From: Eutypa lata
Taxonomy: Eukaryota; Ascomycota; Sordariomycetes; Xylariales; Diatrypaceae
NCBI GenBank assembly: GCA_022661535.1
Contig: JAKULF010000017.1
Coordinates: 124,001 to 188,000 of the forward strand
Reading direction: 5' to 3'
DNA length: 64,000 nucleotides
The notes beneath the pieces were generated by a model. That model was not told the DNA's origin, did no database searches, and was given only the letters and a program-made list of their open reading frames with translations. A program made the translations under genes and the position numbers. This document shows positions 10,142-21,363 of the stretch, in pieces. The stretch's first letter is position 1; each line of letters begins with the position of its first letter.

Positions 10142-12751
10142 TTAGGAAGAAGAGGGAGGGAAAGGGTTGGCGCCTCCAGGCTGCTGCTGCGGCTTCTTCG
10201 TCGCAAGCTGCTTATGATGCTCATCAAGCAGCGTCATCATATCATGACCCATGATACGAGAAGTACCGAGCTTCTTGCCCAGATGATACCAGCCGGCGCC
10301 AAGGGGTGCGGTGTCGTGCCACTGGCCCTCGACCCGGGTGCAGACCTCCTTGGGTCTCGAGACGTCGACCTTCACGAGCCAGAGGCGCTCGATCATGAAG
10401 GGACCAGCCGTCTCCGCGCGGGCCATCTCGTACGCGAGGTACAGTTGCATCACCATGTACTTGAATCGAGGCGGAGTCTGCATTGCGATCGGCGAGTCGA
10501 CTACTTTCTTGATCTCTGTCATCGTGGCGGGGCGGAAGATGGTCGCCATGTCACGGGGGAATCTGTGAGTAGAAGAAGCAGAAGCAGGGGATGATGCCGT
10601 TCCGTGGTTCGGGTTGCTGGAACTAGCACTAGCATTACCGTTACCGCTGCCGAAGGAAGAAAGAGAATCAGCGTTCGAAGCGTTGGCGAGGCTGGGCTGA
10701 TTGTGATAAGAGAAATTCTTCGGAGGCAGATCCAAACCGTTATGCATCGTAAAGCCATGAGACGAGCCCTGATCCTGTCCCTGACCATAGGAGCCACCAC
10801 TAGTACTGATGCTCAGATCAGCAGGATTAACGTATCGAGGTCCAGCGTCATCGCTGCCTCCATTGAAATCGATGGGAGAAGAGAGAAGAAAATGACTTGC
10901 TGCATCGCTAAAAGAACTGAAACCGTAGTCGTTATGTTGTTCCTCTGACTGCTGTTGGTGCTGCTCCTGCTCCATGCGATCATTGACACCCCAAAAATCG
11001 ATGTGCGAAACGGAAGGTAGGCGGAAGTTATGCGTCGAGATGGGGTAGCCGCCGGTCGAGCCGACAGGGTAACCGTATCCATTCGGACCCGGGGGTGGCG
11101 CATTCGGGAGTAGTCTCAGTTGCGGGTGCGCCGACGACTGCGGGAATTCGTTAACTCGAGCAATCCCATGGGGTCGGGGAAGAAGTTCAGATCCGGGTGT
11201 CTGAGACTGCAGTTGAGCCTGAGGCTGAGACTGGGTCTGCGTAGGCAAACGATTGAAGCCCTGCGCCGCTGAGGTGGGATAGCTGCCAATGTTGTCACTG
11301 GTGGTGGTGGTAGGGGGATCACCGTAGCCCTGGCTGCGTTCTGCATCTGTCGACTTCTCGTTCTTCAGTTGGGTGGGAGTTCTAGGCGTCTGCAGAAATG
11401 AGTTCAAGGTGTTGAGGTTGTCCTGCTGAAACAACTGCGGGTCAAGGTTACTGGGAATCTGCGGCGGCTGCGAGACTGGGACGTGATACCCGGGCATGTC
11501 GTTGCTGTCAGTACCATAACCATGACCGTAGTGCGCATTGGTCGTCGCGTTTACCGGTGCCTGGATTGGCATCTGCGTCTGAGCCTGGGTCTGCATGTTC
11601 GCCTGCGGAAAACCCTTCGGGCTGGACACATTGGTGCGAAGAGTCAAGTGGTCCGGAATTGGCGAATGGTAGTTGTTCTCAGGCTGGAACGGGTGGTAAC
11701 CTGAGTTGCTGGACAAAGATGCACCAGGGTCCAGTAGTACGTTCTTCTTGAAATCCAATCCAGTACCTCCCTTCTGGGAATTGGCATTGTTGACACCATG
11801 ATGGGGCAAAGACAGAGAAGCCGGCTGCTGCTGCTGCTGCTGACCTACGATTGGGCTGCCGAGACTCACGGTTCCAGTTGTGCGCGGCTTCTTTGGGTCC
11901 GATGCGATAGAAGGGGAGTTAATCTCCTTTCTTTTCTCATTGGCACTCATATTGCTTCTCTTTCTCGGGTGATCCGAGTTCCAATTCTGCAAATAAGGCT
12001 TGTACTTGTTCTTGGGTGCGGCTAGGGTACCTTGAATATGGTTAGATATGCAGTTGAATGCTAAAAAAACGAGATGGAGAAAAAGAAGACGGAAAAAAAG
12101 GTAATATGATGTTTCAATGGACTGATACATACCTGATTTACCTGCAGGGTAAAATCTTGTCTGGTTCGGAAACTGGGGAAGTGAAGAAGCAGAACGTTGA
12201 CCGTTGTTGTGTTGATTGTTCGCATGGATGCTTGAGTTGTGGTTGTGGTTGAAGGGCAGGGCATTTCCATAAACCGCACCAGGGGCAGCATTTGTACCTG
12301 GTTGGGACTGTTGCTGGGCTGCTGAGGGTAGCGGGGCACCTAGACCAGGTGACATTAGCCCTGAGGATGTACCCCCATAAGAGGTGAAAGGTGCCTGAGG
12401 TACATTAGGTGCCTGTGCCTGAGGTACCACGTGACGTGGTTGCTCAGGGGGATCCGGCCGTTTGTGCTTCAAATCCTCAGGCCCTCGAATATCATGGAAC
12501 TTCTCGCGGTCGGCGGATTTCTCACGTTTAATGTGACGTTTGAAGATGGAAGGCGCAACATTCTTTCCATCATCCACATCATGCTGGACTCTAGGATTGT
12601 ATTCGTGGGAGTTGTCCTGATCGTCCTTAGCGCTCTCGCCATCGGACTCGTCCTCGAATAAGTGCTTGTACTTGTCCACACTGTAGTCGATTTTTCGGCC
12701 GCCTCCTGCGCGCCCAGACTTCCGCTGAGCATTAGCTCTGGTAGATACCAT
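10142..12751 (-). CDS. Large Gln/Ser/Pro-rich nuclear-type protein, function unknown
   Basis: I start the gene at ATG 12751, which opens with a basic, Arg/Lys-rich nuclear-type N-terminus. An ATG 26 codons upstream, at 12829, is less likely. A frame-preserving 102-nt intron (12132-12031, GTATGT...CAAG with a CTAAC branch site) should be removed, giving about 835 aa. Most of the protein is low complexity: Asn/Gln/Ser/Pro-rich, with short poly-Gln runs. Only the last ~130 residues look folded; they begin near ATIFRPATMTEI and contain PRFKYMVMQLYLAYEMARA and a Trp-rich segment. I do not recognise the family. Composition suggests a nuclear regulator with long disordered arms and a small conserved C-terminal domain, but that is inference. 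Confidence 0.75.
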   Translation of the reverse strand: MVSTRANAQRKSGRAGGGRKIDYSVDKYKHLFEDESDGESAKDDQDNSHEYNPRVQHDVDDGKNVAPSIFKRHIKREKSADREKFHDIRGPEDLKHKRPDPPEQPRHVVPQAQAPNVPQAPFTSYGGTSSGLMSPGLGAPLPSAAQQQSQPGTNAAPGAVYGNALPFNHNHNSSIHANNQHNNGQRSASSLPQFPNQTRFYPAGKSGMYQSIETSYYLFFRLLFLHLVFLAFNCISNHIQGTLAAPKNKYKPYLQNWNSDHPRKRSNMSANEKRKEINSPSIASDPKKPRTTGTVSLGSPIVGQQQQQQPASLSLPHHGVNNANSQKGGTGLDFKKNVLLDPGASLSSNSGYHPFQPENNYHSPIPDHLTLRTNVSSPKGFPQANMQTQAQTQMPIQAPVNATTNAHYGHGYGTDSNDMPGYHVPVSQPPQIPSNLDPQLFQQDNLNTLNSFLQTPRTPTQLKNEKSTDAERSQGYGDPPTTTTSDNIGSYPTSAAQGFNRLPTQTQSQPQAQLQSQTPGSELLPRPHGIARVNEFPQSSAHPQLRLLPNAPPPGPNGYGYPVGSTGGYPISTHNFRLPSVSHIDFWGVNDRMEQEQHQQQSEEQHNDYGFSSFSDAASHFLLSSPIDFNGGSDDAGPRYVNPADLSISTSGGSYGQGQDQGSSHGFTMHNGLDLPPKNFSYHNQPSLANASNADSLSSFGSGNGNASASSSNPNHGTASSPASASSTHRFPRDMATIFRPATMTEIKKVVDSPIAMQTPPRFKYMVMQLYLAYEMARAETAGPFMIERLWLVKVDVSRPKEVCTRVEGQWHDTAPLGAGWYHLGKKLGTSRIMGHDMMTLLDEHHKQLATKKPQQQPGGANPFPPSSS

Positions 12752-13045
12752 TTTGCTATCTTTGGAAGATGATAAAATAGTAATTAGAGAAAAGGTTTGA
12801 TATGCTTGCCCTTGGAAAGTGTATGGCAATTGTTGAAGATGTATGTGATGTGGAAAACAAACCGGGATGTAAGAGACCAGGTTTGTTTCTGTACCAAGTA
12901 GTTCAATTCTAGAGCTTCAATAAACTTCCTACGAGGCTACAATGCTGAGTAAAGGAAGCAAGTCGTATTTCGAATGAGATAGTATGAAGCCTTGCGTTGA
13001 AATAGAATTGATGTGAGATGTGTAGGTCAGGAAGGCGCGCTCCAA

Positions 13046-13960
13046 ACTTCAGACGAAGATAAGAGGTTCCAGGCGAAGGGGCGAGGGACTTCAGACGAAA
13101 GTAGAGATCCTAGGCGAAGGTGCGATGGGAGAGAAATACTCTAGATGAAAGCACGACGGACTTCAGATGGAAGTAAGGTACTCAACGAAGGAGCGACAGA
13201 CTTCAGACGAGAATAGAGATTGTAGGCGAAGGCACGACCAAGTTGAGACGAGAATAGTGGTCCCAAACGAAGGAGCGATGGACTTCGGACGAAACCAAAG
13301 ACTATTTCGAAGGAGTGACGGACTTCAGAAGAGTGTACGGGTTCTAGGTGAAGGCACGACCAAGTTGAGACGAAAATGGAGGTCCCGGACGAAGGAGCGA
13401 TGGACTTCGGACGAATATAGAGGTTCCAGGCGAAGGTACGACCAAGCTCGGACGAGAATCGAGATCCCAAACGAAGGAGCGATGCACTTCGGACGAAACT
13501 GAAGATTATGTCGAAGGAGCGACGGACTTCAAATAAATGTAAAGGTTCCAGGTGAAAGCACGACCAAGTCCAGACGAAAATAAAGATCCCAGACGAAGGA
13601 GCAACGGGAGATAGATACTCTAGACGAAGGCACGACCGACTTTAGACAAACTTCGGACGAAATAGAATCTTTAGACGGGGTAGGTATTTCGTAGAGATGC
13701 TGTAGAGAAAGCAGAGAGCTCAGTGGTAGTAGAGGGGCCTTTGAAGAAACGGAGTCTTCAGAGGAAGAAAGAAGTGACGGGTGGAGGAGAGACTTCAGAT
13801 GAAGCAAAAATTCCAGAAGGGCTAGGTGCTCTGGAGAGAAACTTGAGACGAAGTAGACAGCTCAGAGGAAGTAGAAACCTCGGACTAGGCAGGTGTCTTG
13901 GAGAGGGCAAGCTGCTTCAGACGAAAGAGAGAGTTCAGACGAATTAGCAACTTCGGAAGA
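13046..13960. repeat. Degenerate minisatellite, ~40-44 bp unit
   Basis: The unit reads roughly ACTTCAGACGAA, then NATAGAG, then TTCCAGGCGAAGG, then GCGACGG. At least a dozen recognisable copies occur, clearest from 13,046 to 13,640 and decaying to about 13,960. Some neighbouring pairs form longer composite units joined by GACCAAGTTGAGACGA. The array begins about 300 bp upstream of the ATG at 12751, so it could affect that gene's promoter. No start codon or splice logic makes it a believable gene. Confidence 0.8.
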
Positions 13961-14362
13961 TGGAGGGGAAGAAGTAAGTAGAGACTTCCGGGGAGATGTA
14001 GCAGAAGGATGTGAAGATTCTGCACGAGGTAGGACAGCAGGAGGCGGAAGAGGAGTGTCGGAAAGCTGTACGAGGAACTTGGGCAATCTCAGAAGAGCAA
14101 ATGCGAAGCAGATTGGTTTCATGTTAGAGATTTGCGAGACATGAAATACCTTTACCTCGGAAGGGCTCACGATAGCGTTGCGTATGCACTAGAAGCTCAG
14201 TGTCTAGCTAGGTAGAAAAGAGAAGTTGAAGTGAAGGTGTAATGCAAAAAGTTCGTGGTGGAGGAAGAAGTAAACACGGGGAGGGAAAGAAGGCTGAAAG
14301 GGAAATTATTGAATACGAAAATTTTACAAAAAGCGGACCTGATAGATCGAGGCCAAGGCATC

Positions 14363-14460
14363 GCGGCCGGAGCCTCGCGGCTGGTGTGTCGTGGCCGGAG
14401 TCTCGCGGCCGGTGTGTTGTGGTCGGGGAGTTGTGGCCGATTTGAACCGTGGCCGGTGGC
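14363..14460. repeat. GC-rich 14-bp tandem repeat
   Basis: Six to seven head-to-tail units of about 14 bp (GCGGCCGGAGCCTC, GCGGCTGGTGTGTC, GTGGCCGGAGTCTC, GCGGCCGGTGTGTT and further decayed units). Differences between units are largely C/T and G/A. Confidence 0.75.
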
Positions 14461-15663
14461 TATAGACGATATCGGGTGTAGATGGACTGCGGCTGGGGGA
14501 TATGAACCGTAGCCGGACGTATATCCTGTGGATGTGCAGTATACACTATCATCAGACGGGTAGTCCCCTTGTCCAGGATATCAGGGCCAATAATTTATGG
14601 CGGTGCCATGAACTCATAGGAGAGGATAAGTTATAGACATAATTATACCAGACCCAAGTCCCTTGTTAATAGAGGCTTAGGTTAACAGATATCACGGGGG
14701 ATAAGTTGAGCTTGATATTGCGAGTTGTGGCCGTCTCAGAATTCAGCTCCAAGCAGCAATTCATGCGGCAGTGTTAGCAAACCATAGAACGTATTACAGC
14801 CAGGAGGTCTAGATGTGCCTTTGAGACTCTTCACTAGCAGTCCTGGGTGAGTGCTAGTCTCATGGCTAACTTGTGAGCGGTAAGTATGCTTGCGAATCAG
14901 GAGTTCATGAAAGAGACACTGCTGGCCAACTCTAGAGACTGGTTTTGAGAACATTAGGATGAGGATACAATGACTGGAACAAGACTCTACGTAACATTAG
15001 TGGTGATCTACAGTGTTGAGAATAGCTACCCTCTACAAAATATTCACTCTAGATACACCAACTCACCAGCAAGGGGACTGGAACCTAGTACGTGATGTTT
15101 TGTAAGCAGTTGCTGCAACTCGAAAGTGAAATTGAATAGCGCAGCCTAATCACTCCTTTGAAATTGTATCTGTTAAATCCTAAGCAAGCAACAATCCGTG
15201 AAGTAGGCGTTAATACGAAGAGAATATATTAAGCCCTAACTATGTTATTATTTTGTCCAACATATCCATAACGCCTGTCTATATCAGTAATTGGCTTCAG
15301 TGGAATATATACGACCGCTAACTGGTCATCTCAAACGGCGAGTTGAGCAGACAAGCCAAACAAGGATTGGAATTAACAGAAATATGCACAATAGAGCAGG
15401 ACATCATGTACGAAAGACCATCACTTTGAAACAAGGGACACCCTGTTATTCTATATTAATAACTTTAAATAATATGAAAGATATCTTCGTTGTCATTAAT
15501 TTCCTGTCGTCTATGTCAAAGCCTTTCCTTTTTCTTTCCATTTGAATTTCTTTTTAGCATAACAATAAAAAACAACAATCAGGATCTTTATGTAATATTC
15601 AAGTAATCATTAGAACCATAACCTGCCAAAGGCCTAGCTACCATTAGGTTAATCTTCTCTTTA

Positions 15664-15665
<2 letters not shown>

Positions 15666-15728
<63 letters not shown>
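15666..15728. repeat. (TC)31 microsatellite
   Basis: An uninterrupted TC dinucleotide run of about 63 bp in noncoding, AT-leaning DNA. Confidence 0.95.
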
Positions 15729-15730
<2 letters not shown>

Positions 15731-16513
15731 GCTTTTTCACTTTCCACCTTCAAGTTTCCCTATCACAATGATTACAGATAGGTATGGTAATAGAACCATC
15801 CATACCCTGCAAACAAACCAACACTAATATTTCATATATGGATAATGTATGAACAGAAATTAGTAGTGATTATATAGGCAAGCAACGCCCTATGTGAAAT
15901 ACGCTCAAGACCCCCGCTGCAGCATATTCCATAGAAGGCATACGGCCCTCTTAAGTGCATATCTAGGTTTCTGTGGATTTGGTTGTTTTATACCAGCAAA
16001 ATGCAGAACGGCATACTGCATACTATCTAAAAGTGAACATATGTATCACACTGGGGAAATGTTTTAACTATGTGATAAGTACTTTTGAAATGGTTATTTG
16101 GCTCTTTAAATACTGAAAATCCTTTAGTCAAACCATTATTTTGGAGGAACCAAGGGGTCACAAAATGTCAGGTGCATAGATGTATTTTTGCTAAGCCTAT
16201 CGATCCGTACACCACTTAGAGCATATATCCCTCTAAATGCATATGGATTTGAAGGATGCTCTACTTGGAGAATCTAGAGGCTAGGATCTTCAGTGTACCT
16301 ATATATTGAGTCATGACGAGATCATGGAGAATATGACCAAAACAAAATTGATATTATACACAGTTCCTTTATCGTTGATAAGGGTTATTTCTTATCATTG
16401 CTCAACGCAATTATATTGGGATCTAAGTTCTATACAGGAGCACCTCTTCACCATCATCCAGTACCTCCAGTCTAACCACACACACTTGCTCACTCGTCCG
16501 CTCGTCCACTCAC

Positions 16514-18030
16514 TCAATCCACACCCTCATCATCATCACCACCATCCCCAACATCTTTCCGACCTACCTCCTCCTTCCCAATATCCAAACCACCCAACTT
16601 CCTCTTCGCCTCCTCATAGTCACGGTCTTCATCTACCGCCTCGCCCCCAACCAATATATCCTTGTTAGGCGCAACCCTACTCTTACCACCGCTCTGGCGC
16701 AAGCTCTCAAGGGCCTCGGGTTTCAGCTCGCCGTGCTCGTCCACGTCCTCGCGCAGGTGGAGCGTGAAGAGGATGACGAGGTAGGTGTCGTCGGTGGCGC
16801 GGTTCCTCAGCACGTATCTAAGGGTGTGTGAGCGCTTCTTCTTCCGAGGAAGGCCATCACCATTCTCGGACCTGTAGGGAGAGAGGAGCGAAACCCGCGC
16901 CAAAGCGACAGCGCGGAAAACGCACGCAACTGATGAGAAACTGACTGGAAAAACCAAATAACTTTGCGGGAGGATTGAAGGAGAGAGTCAAAAACAGATA
17001 TTAAAAAAAAAGGGGCGGGGGGGGGGGGTTGTTGGTGTATGTGTTGAGGGGGAAAGGGTTTCTGGTCACGGAGGGGACGAGGGGAGATGACAATGTGCAT
17101 GCACGCTCACTGCTCACTACGCATGTAGCATGCATATATATAAGTGTGTACGTACCTCAACGGCTGACCATCCCAATACTTCATAATAGGGAGCGTGAAG
17201 CCGGGCAACCTCAGGCTAAAATCGCTGAAATCGAGGTAGGGGTTAAAGAAATCGACGCAGTAGGTGCGGCCGTACTCGAAAACCCACTTCGCCTTGTTCT
17301 CCTTGCGCAGGGCCCACTTCATGCGCTCCTTGGCGGTCTTCGGGGCCCCGACGGCCTCGCGGAATCTCGCGCCGCCGTGCTCCTCATCGCCCCCTTCCTC
17401 GAACCAGATCCCGCCCTTGTGCGGCGCGTGCTCGCCCCGCCCCACGTGCACCGCGTTGAAGGACGACAGCGCCGGCCCGTACAGGTACGGCGCGTCGGCG
17501 TAGGCGTCCCCTTCGAGGCCCGGGTCGATCCACCACTTCACGATGTTCATGGCGTAGCTGAAGCCCGGGGGCAGCTTGTCCCGGATCGGGTGGTCGAAGT
17601 CGTTCCCGAATTGGAGATCGAGGCCTGAGATGCCCCCTTTGACCCCCGCGGTTTCATCTTCGTCGTCTTCCGCGGGATTCTCACTACCCGATGATAGCTC
17701 CTCTTTGGCATTCGTCTTTGATGCTGCTGCTGCTGCGGCTGGTGTTCTCGAGCCCGAAGCAGAAGGAGATGCCGGCTTCTTGGGCGTGAACCGGATCGCC
17801 ATGCTGTACTTGTCCTTGTTGGAGGCGTGGGGCTCGGTGGAGAAGTACGGCGACGTGTTCGGCGAGCCGCGGGGCAGGCCGCTGTAGTTCTCGAGCCGCA
17901 CGTTGAGCTCGGCGTCCATGAACGGGCTGTTGATCTTGACGGGGTCGGGCGTGTTGACCGGGACTACGACGTGCTTGTCGATGTCGTAGTCGGGCCCCGC
18001 CGTCACCCGGATGACGTACTTTTCTGTCAT
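16514..18030 (-). CDS. DUF1769 / UPF0590 family protein, two exons
   Basis: Exons 18030-17156 and 16871-16514, with a 284-nt intron (GTACGT...CTACAG), give 410 aa. The intron restores the family's reading AGG-TCC across the junction. The N-terminal part has the VIRVTAGPDYD start and the INSPFMDAELNVRLENY segment. The middle has a GMNIVKWWIDP-like core with the Trp pair, and the second exon begins with a basic KKKRSHTLRYVLRNR stretch followed by a conserved strand. This pattern matches the fungal DUF1769 family, whose biochemical role is unknown. An Ala/Ser-rich acidic linker sits near residues 95-130, and the C-terminus is acidic. No signal peptide or membrane segment is seen, so it is probably cytosolic or nuclear. 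Confidence 0.88.
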
Positions 18031-19204
18031 CTTCTTGCTTCCCGTTGGTTCTGAGGTGTTCGTATCCGTGTTTGTTAGGGAGGTAGTTTTTATTCGAGAA
18101 TATTCAATAGAGAGAGGGAACCTCCTCTGGCTGGTGATATATGCCTGTGTATGGGTGTCTAACTAGACATGTATGTATGAAAAGTTCAGTCAGAGGTGCC
18201 TTGAATAGCCCTAGGTTTCTCTACCCAATGGCACGTGACCACCTTCCAACTTGCAAGGGGATCGAAGATGGGAATTAGGTACGGTATCCCTTGATGCAGT
18301 TCCTAAACCAGCACAATTCTTGATCCACTAGAGTTGCTCGCCTCCTTGAAGCTTCCGTTGCGTTGGGCAGGAAATCGGACTTATTTAGGTACTTAGAAGG
18401 TAGCCAGGCTAGAAGAAGGAAGTTCCAGTTAGGCTCCTGTAGGGAAGGACTCTTTGTGCCAAATGATGTAACTACTTATTAAGTTATTTAGTTAGAAAGA
18501 ATGTTTAAAACAAAGAGATATAAGCTTTTTAAATACCTAAAGCATACATACATCCCTAATATAAACCCGTTCTACTACGTAATCATACCCTTAACTAAAG
18601 CCTTCCTTCACGCTCGAGAATGATTGATATACGAATATCCAATGGGGCAAATTGTTTATTTTTCATGACGTCGACCCAACATTAATGACTATGTAGTAGG
18701 GGTGGGGGCGCATAGGCCACTGCTTAAAAAGAAGGTTCCCCACTTCTATTCGCAGGAGATCTCCAGTGCCGCCCCCCAGTGGTCCAGTTACCTGGCTGTC
18801 ATACCCGACGTTAGAGTCAGTATTTCGTACCATGTAGGTAGGGTAGCATTAGTCAGAATTAGCATGTGAAAACATGTAGCTCGTGAGACCTCATTCACCA
18901 TGATCAATTGGGAGAAGATTATGAATGGTATACGGGGCCTGCCCTGCTACACACAAGATCATATTACCTAACACTATCAAGTAGGTACCTAAGTAGTCTT
19001 GCTGACTTCGTCAGACGGAGAAGAAGCCAACCGGCGCTAGATAAACAGTACTCTTTATCTGGGCTCCTATGTACTAAGCGAGAGAGCAATTCGTACTGGA
19101 GCACGCATGTACGGAGGTATGACAACCAAAGTTGGAACCTTCTGTGCCAAATATCAGAGAACAGGGATCTTCGTGCCCGCACTCCCACACTCCCACACTC
19201 CTTC
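18031..19204. other. Intergenic between DUF1769 and F-box genes
   Basis: Promoter side of the DUF1769 gene and 3' side of the F-box gene. No separate gene is seen. The plus-strand open frame at 18,908-19,348 overlaps the last exon of the F-box gene in antisense and is rejected. Confidence 0.6.
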
Positions 19205-21363
19205 CTACTTCGGAACGAGGAACTGATCGATATTGACCCTCTCGTAAAAGCTGATATGACCAAAGCTCACCCAATACTGAGCCAGCCGATTATGGGACAG
19301 GAGCAAAAGTTGGGATTCCATGTACTTGTCTGTCGGGAAGAATATTAGCAAAACCTGTCACCTTATCTGTCTGTCTGTCTTGGGGGGGGGGGGACGAAAA
19401 TAAACAGCATGTCCTGTCATATCTTACCGTCAAAGAATCCCATAGCGGCGATATGTCCCTTGCTCTTCACCACCCTCGTTCCCAGGAAAGGCGGATCCTG
19501 AGCGACGCCCACGAACCCATTCTCGCCGAGATCGTCCGCAACAAACGTGTACTCGCCCCGCGGCACATTCGGGTCGCCCGTGAGCTTGATCGCCTCCAGC
19601 CTGCCCCGATGGACGCGCTCGCGAAGAAATCGCGCCTGGAAGCTCGCTTCCGTCTCGTCCTCGCCCCTCACCAGCGGGGTCTGGTCCTCGTCCACGCCGT
19701 CCGGCTGGTTGATCAGCAGGAACTCGCAGCCGTGGCCGCTGTAGTCGCCGACCCAGAGGCCCCTCCACGGCTTCTCCGGCGTCGGCGTGTAGAGGATCGG
19801 GTCGAGCGTCGAGTACGACACGATCTCCTCGCCCAGGTGCACGCCGATGTGCGGCGGGCCCATCTCCATCCACTGGCGGATTTGGAAGGTCCGGTCGGAG
19901 ATCTCGGAGCGGCGGAGGGCCGGTTCCTCTTCCTCCTCCGATGACGACCTACCTCCTCGCCGTCCTCCTCCCACCGAACCGATCGTGGACGAAAAGTGGT
20001 GGATGCCCGCCGGCTTCCCGGTGAGTCGGTGGCGCGCTGGGATGGCTGGAGGCGGCCATACGTAGCCGTAGGGGAACAAGAGGTTTGAGTCGTTGAAACG
20101 GAAGTCGGTCAGGGGTTTCGTGAGGAGGAAATTGCTTGTACGGGGATCCGACCCGGCCATACGCATGGGGTATTCCGAAGACAGTCGTCTGTACGTATCG
20201 GACGGCGCGCTGGTGGACTCGACGGGTGCGGAAGGGTTATCCCACCCCAGCCTACGAGCATTGAACTGCAAAATAGGCTTGTCGAGGTGTAGCTTGACCC
20301 TGGGCTCGAAATAATGGATATGGACGCCCCGGTCGGCGATCCACGGCTCGCTGCCTTCCCTGGCTCGTGTGGCGAGTAGCTGATAGCCCTCGATGCACCC
20401 TCGCCGCTCGTCGTAGCGCACTATGATCAGCTGGCCCGTCAACTCGCGGTCGCAGAACCAGAGCTTCTGTCTGGTCAGGAACCAGTACGGATCGTGGGTG
20501 GCGTAGAGCTCGCGCCAGGAGTCGCACGGGTAAGGAGAGCTGATCTTGTGACCGGGCAGGTTCGACAGCACGTGTCTTTGCCAGTGTAGGTCGGATATCG
20601 CATGCGTACGGAGCACATGGCAGACAGCGGAGGCGGTGGCGAGCTCGATCGGCGTTAGGTAGGAGAATATGGTATCGATGAGTTCGGATGGGAGAGTGAG
20701 GAGGTTATTGGAGTTCGATTGGGACGTTGGGTGAACATAATGGGATGTCGTATCTGAAGAGTACATGTTAGTTGTTTAGACTACTTAGTTATAGACTGTT
20801 GCAAAGAATAGTGTCTCTAGTTCACGTGGTATGTGTAATTAGACTATGTAGTCTAGTAGAGTAGAGAAGTAAGAAGGGATATATTAGATACCTAGGTAGG
20901 CAGTTAAAATGGCGATTGGTTAGGGACAGAACTCTACGAAGAGACCCGTAAAATTTACAACAAAATAAACAAACAAACCTTGACCTATGGCCCGTGATAT
21001 GGGGGAGAAATGACGTTCCCAACGAGAATCTACCATCTTGTCACTCGATAGCGAGGTGCCACGGAGGCCATATTCTGATACCGGCTCAACCAGCTGCAGG
21101 TTCTCCTCGATTACTGGGTCAATGCCTCCATACGACACGGCGGGGTTAGGGGCGTTGAAGGTAATGGTTGTATTTGACTCCAGTGGCTGTCGGGGACCCA
21201 TCGCTGCAGCTCCCGTTGAGGAGGATGGGGATGGTGCTGAGGGTTCCTCCTCGTTCCCCGTGTGTTCTTGGTCTAGAGGTAGTAGGCAGGATCCGTTGGC
21301 TCTTTGAGTAGCAGTAGTACACTGGATAGCCTGTGACGAGAGAAAATCATCGGCACCTTCCAT
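19205..21363 (-). CDS. F-box protein with FBXO31-like C-terminal domain, three exons
   Basis: Exons 21363-20979, 20753-19428 and 19329-19205 join in phase to give 611 aa. Intron 1 (20978-20754) has a CTAAC branch point just before its CTTCAG acceptor, so the internal ATG at 20766 is probably intronic. Intron 2 (GTAAGA...GACAG) removes a premature TGA and adds 41 residues that complete the domain. Residues 1-128 are Ser/Pro-rich. An F-box follows at about 146-190 (LLTLPSELIDTIFSYL). The C-terminal third has GLWVGDYSGHGCEFLL and KLTGDPNVPRGEY, as in metazoan FBXO31. Family knowledge: the F-box binds Skp1 in an SCF ubiquitin ligase and the C-terminal domain recruits substrate. The substrate here is unknown. 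A poly-Glu/Ser insertion lies near residues 395-410. Confidence 0.87.

Larger units (their letters stand above)
12752..16513. other. Long noncoding region with minisatellites and a (TC)n tract
   Basis: No gene is supported. The region contains a ~40-bp-unit minisatellite (13,046-13,960), a GC-rich 14-bp tandem repeat (14,363-14,460) and a (TC)31 microsatellite (15,666-15,728). DNA at 14,550-15,260 has no clear coding frame and may be an old repeat remnant. Open frames inside the minisatellites are by-products of the repeat. Confidence 0.55.

Noticed and set aside
13046..13960. Repeat array as a CRISPR array or repeat-protein gene
   Set aside because: Units are adjacent without unique spacers, the host is a eukaryote, and the open frames within the array lack starts, splice sites and stable unit phase.
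14736..15260. LTR retrotransposon fragment
   Set aside because: Some segments look LTR-like, but no paired repeat, primer site or reverse-transcriptase frame could be identified.
17029..17628. Plus-strand frame opposite the DUF1769 gene
   Set aside because: Antisense shadow with no domain; the minus-strand gene is family-supported.
18908..19348. Plus-strand 146-codon frame
   Set aside because: It overlaps the last exon of the F-box gene in antisense, which is supported by phase and family resemblance.
20754..20766. ATG at 20,766 as the start of the F-box protein
   Set aside because: It lies between a CTAAC branch site and a CTTCAG acceptor, and the upstream exon joins in phase, so it is probably intronic.
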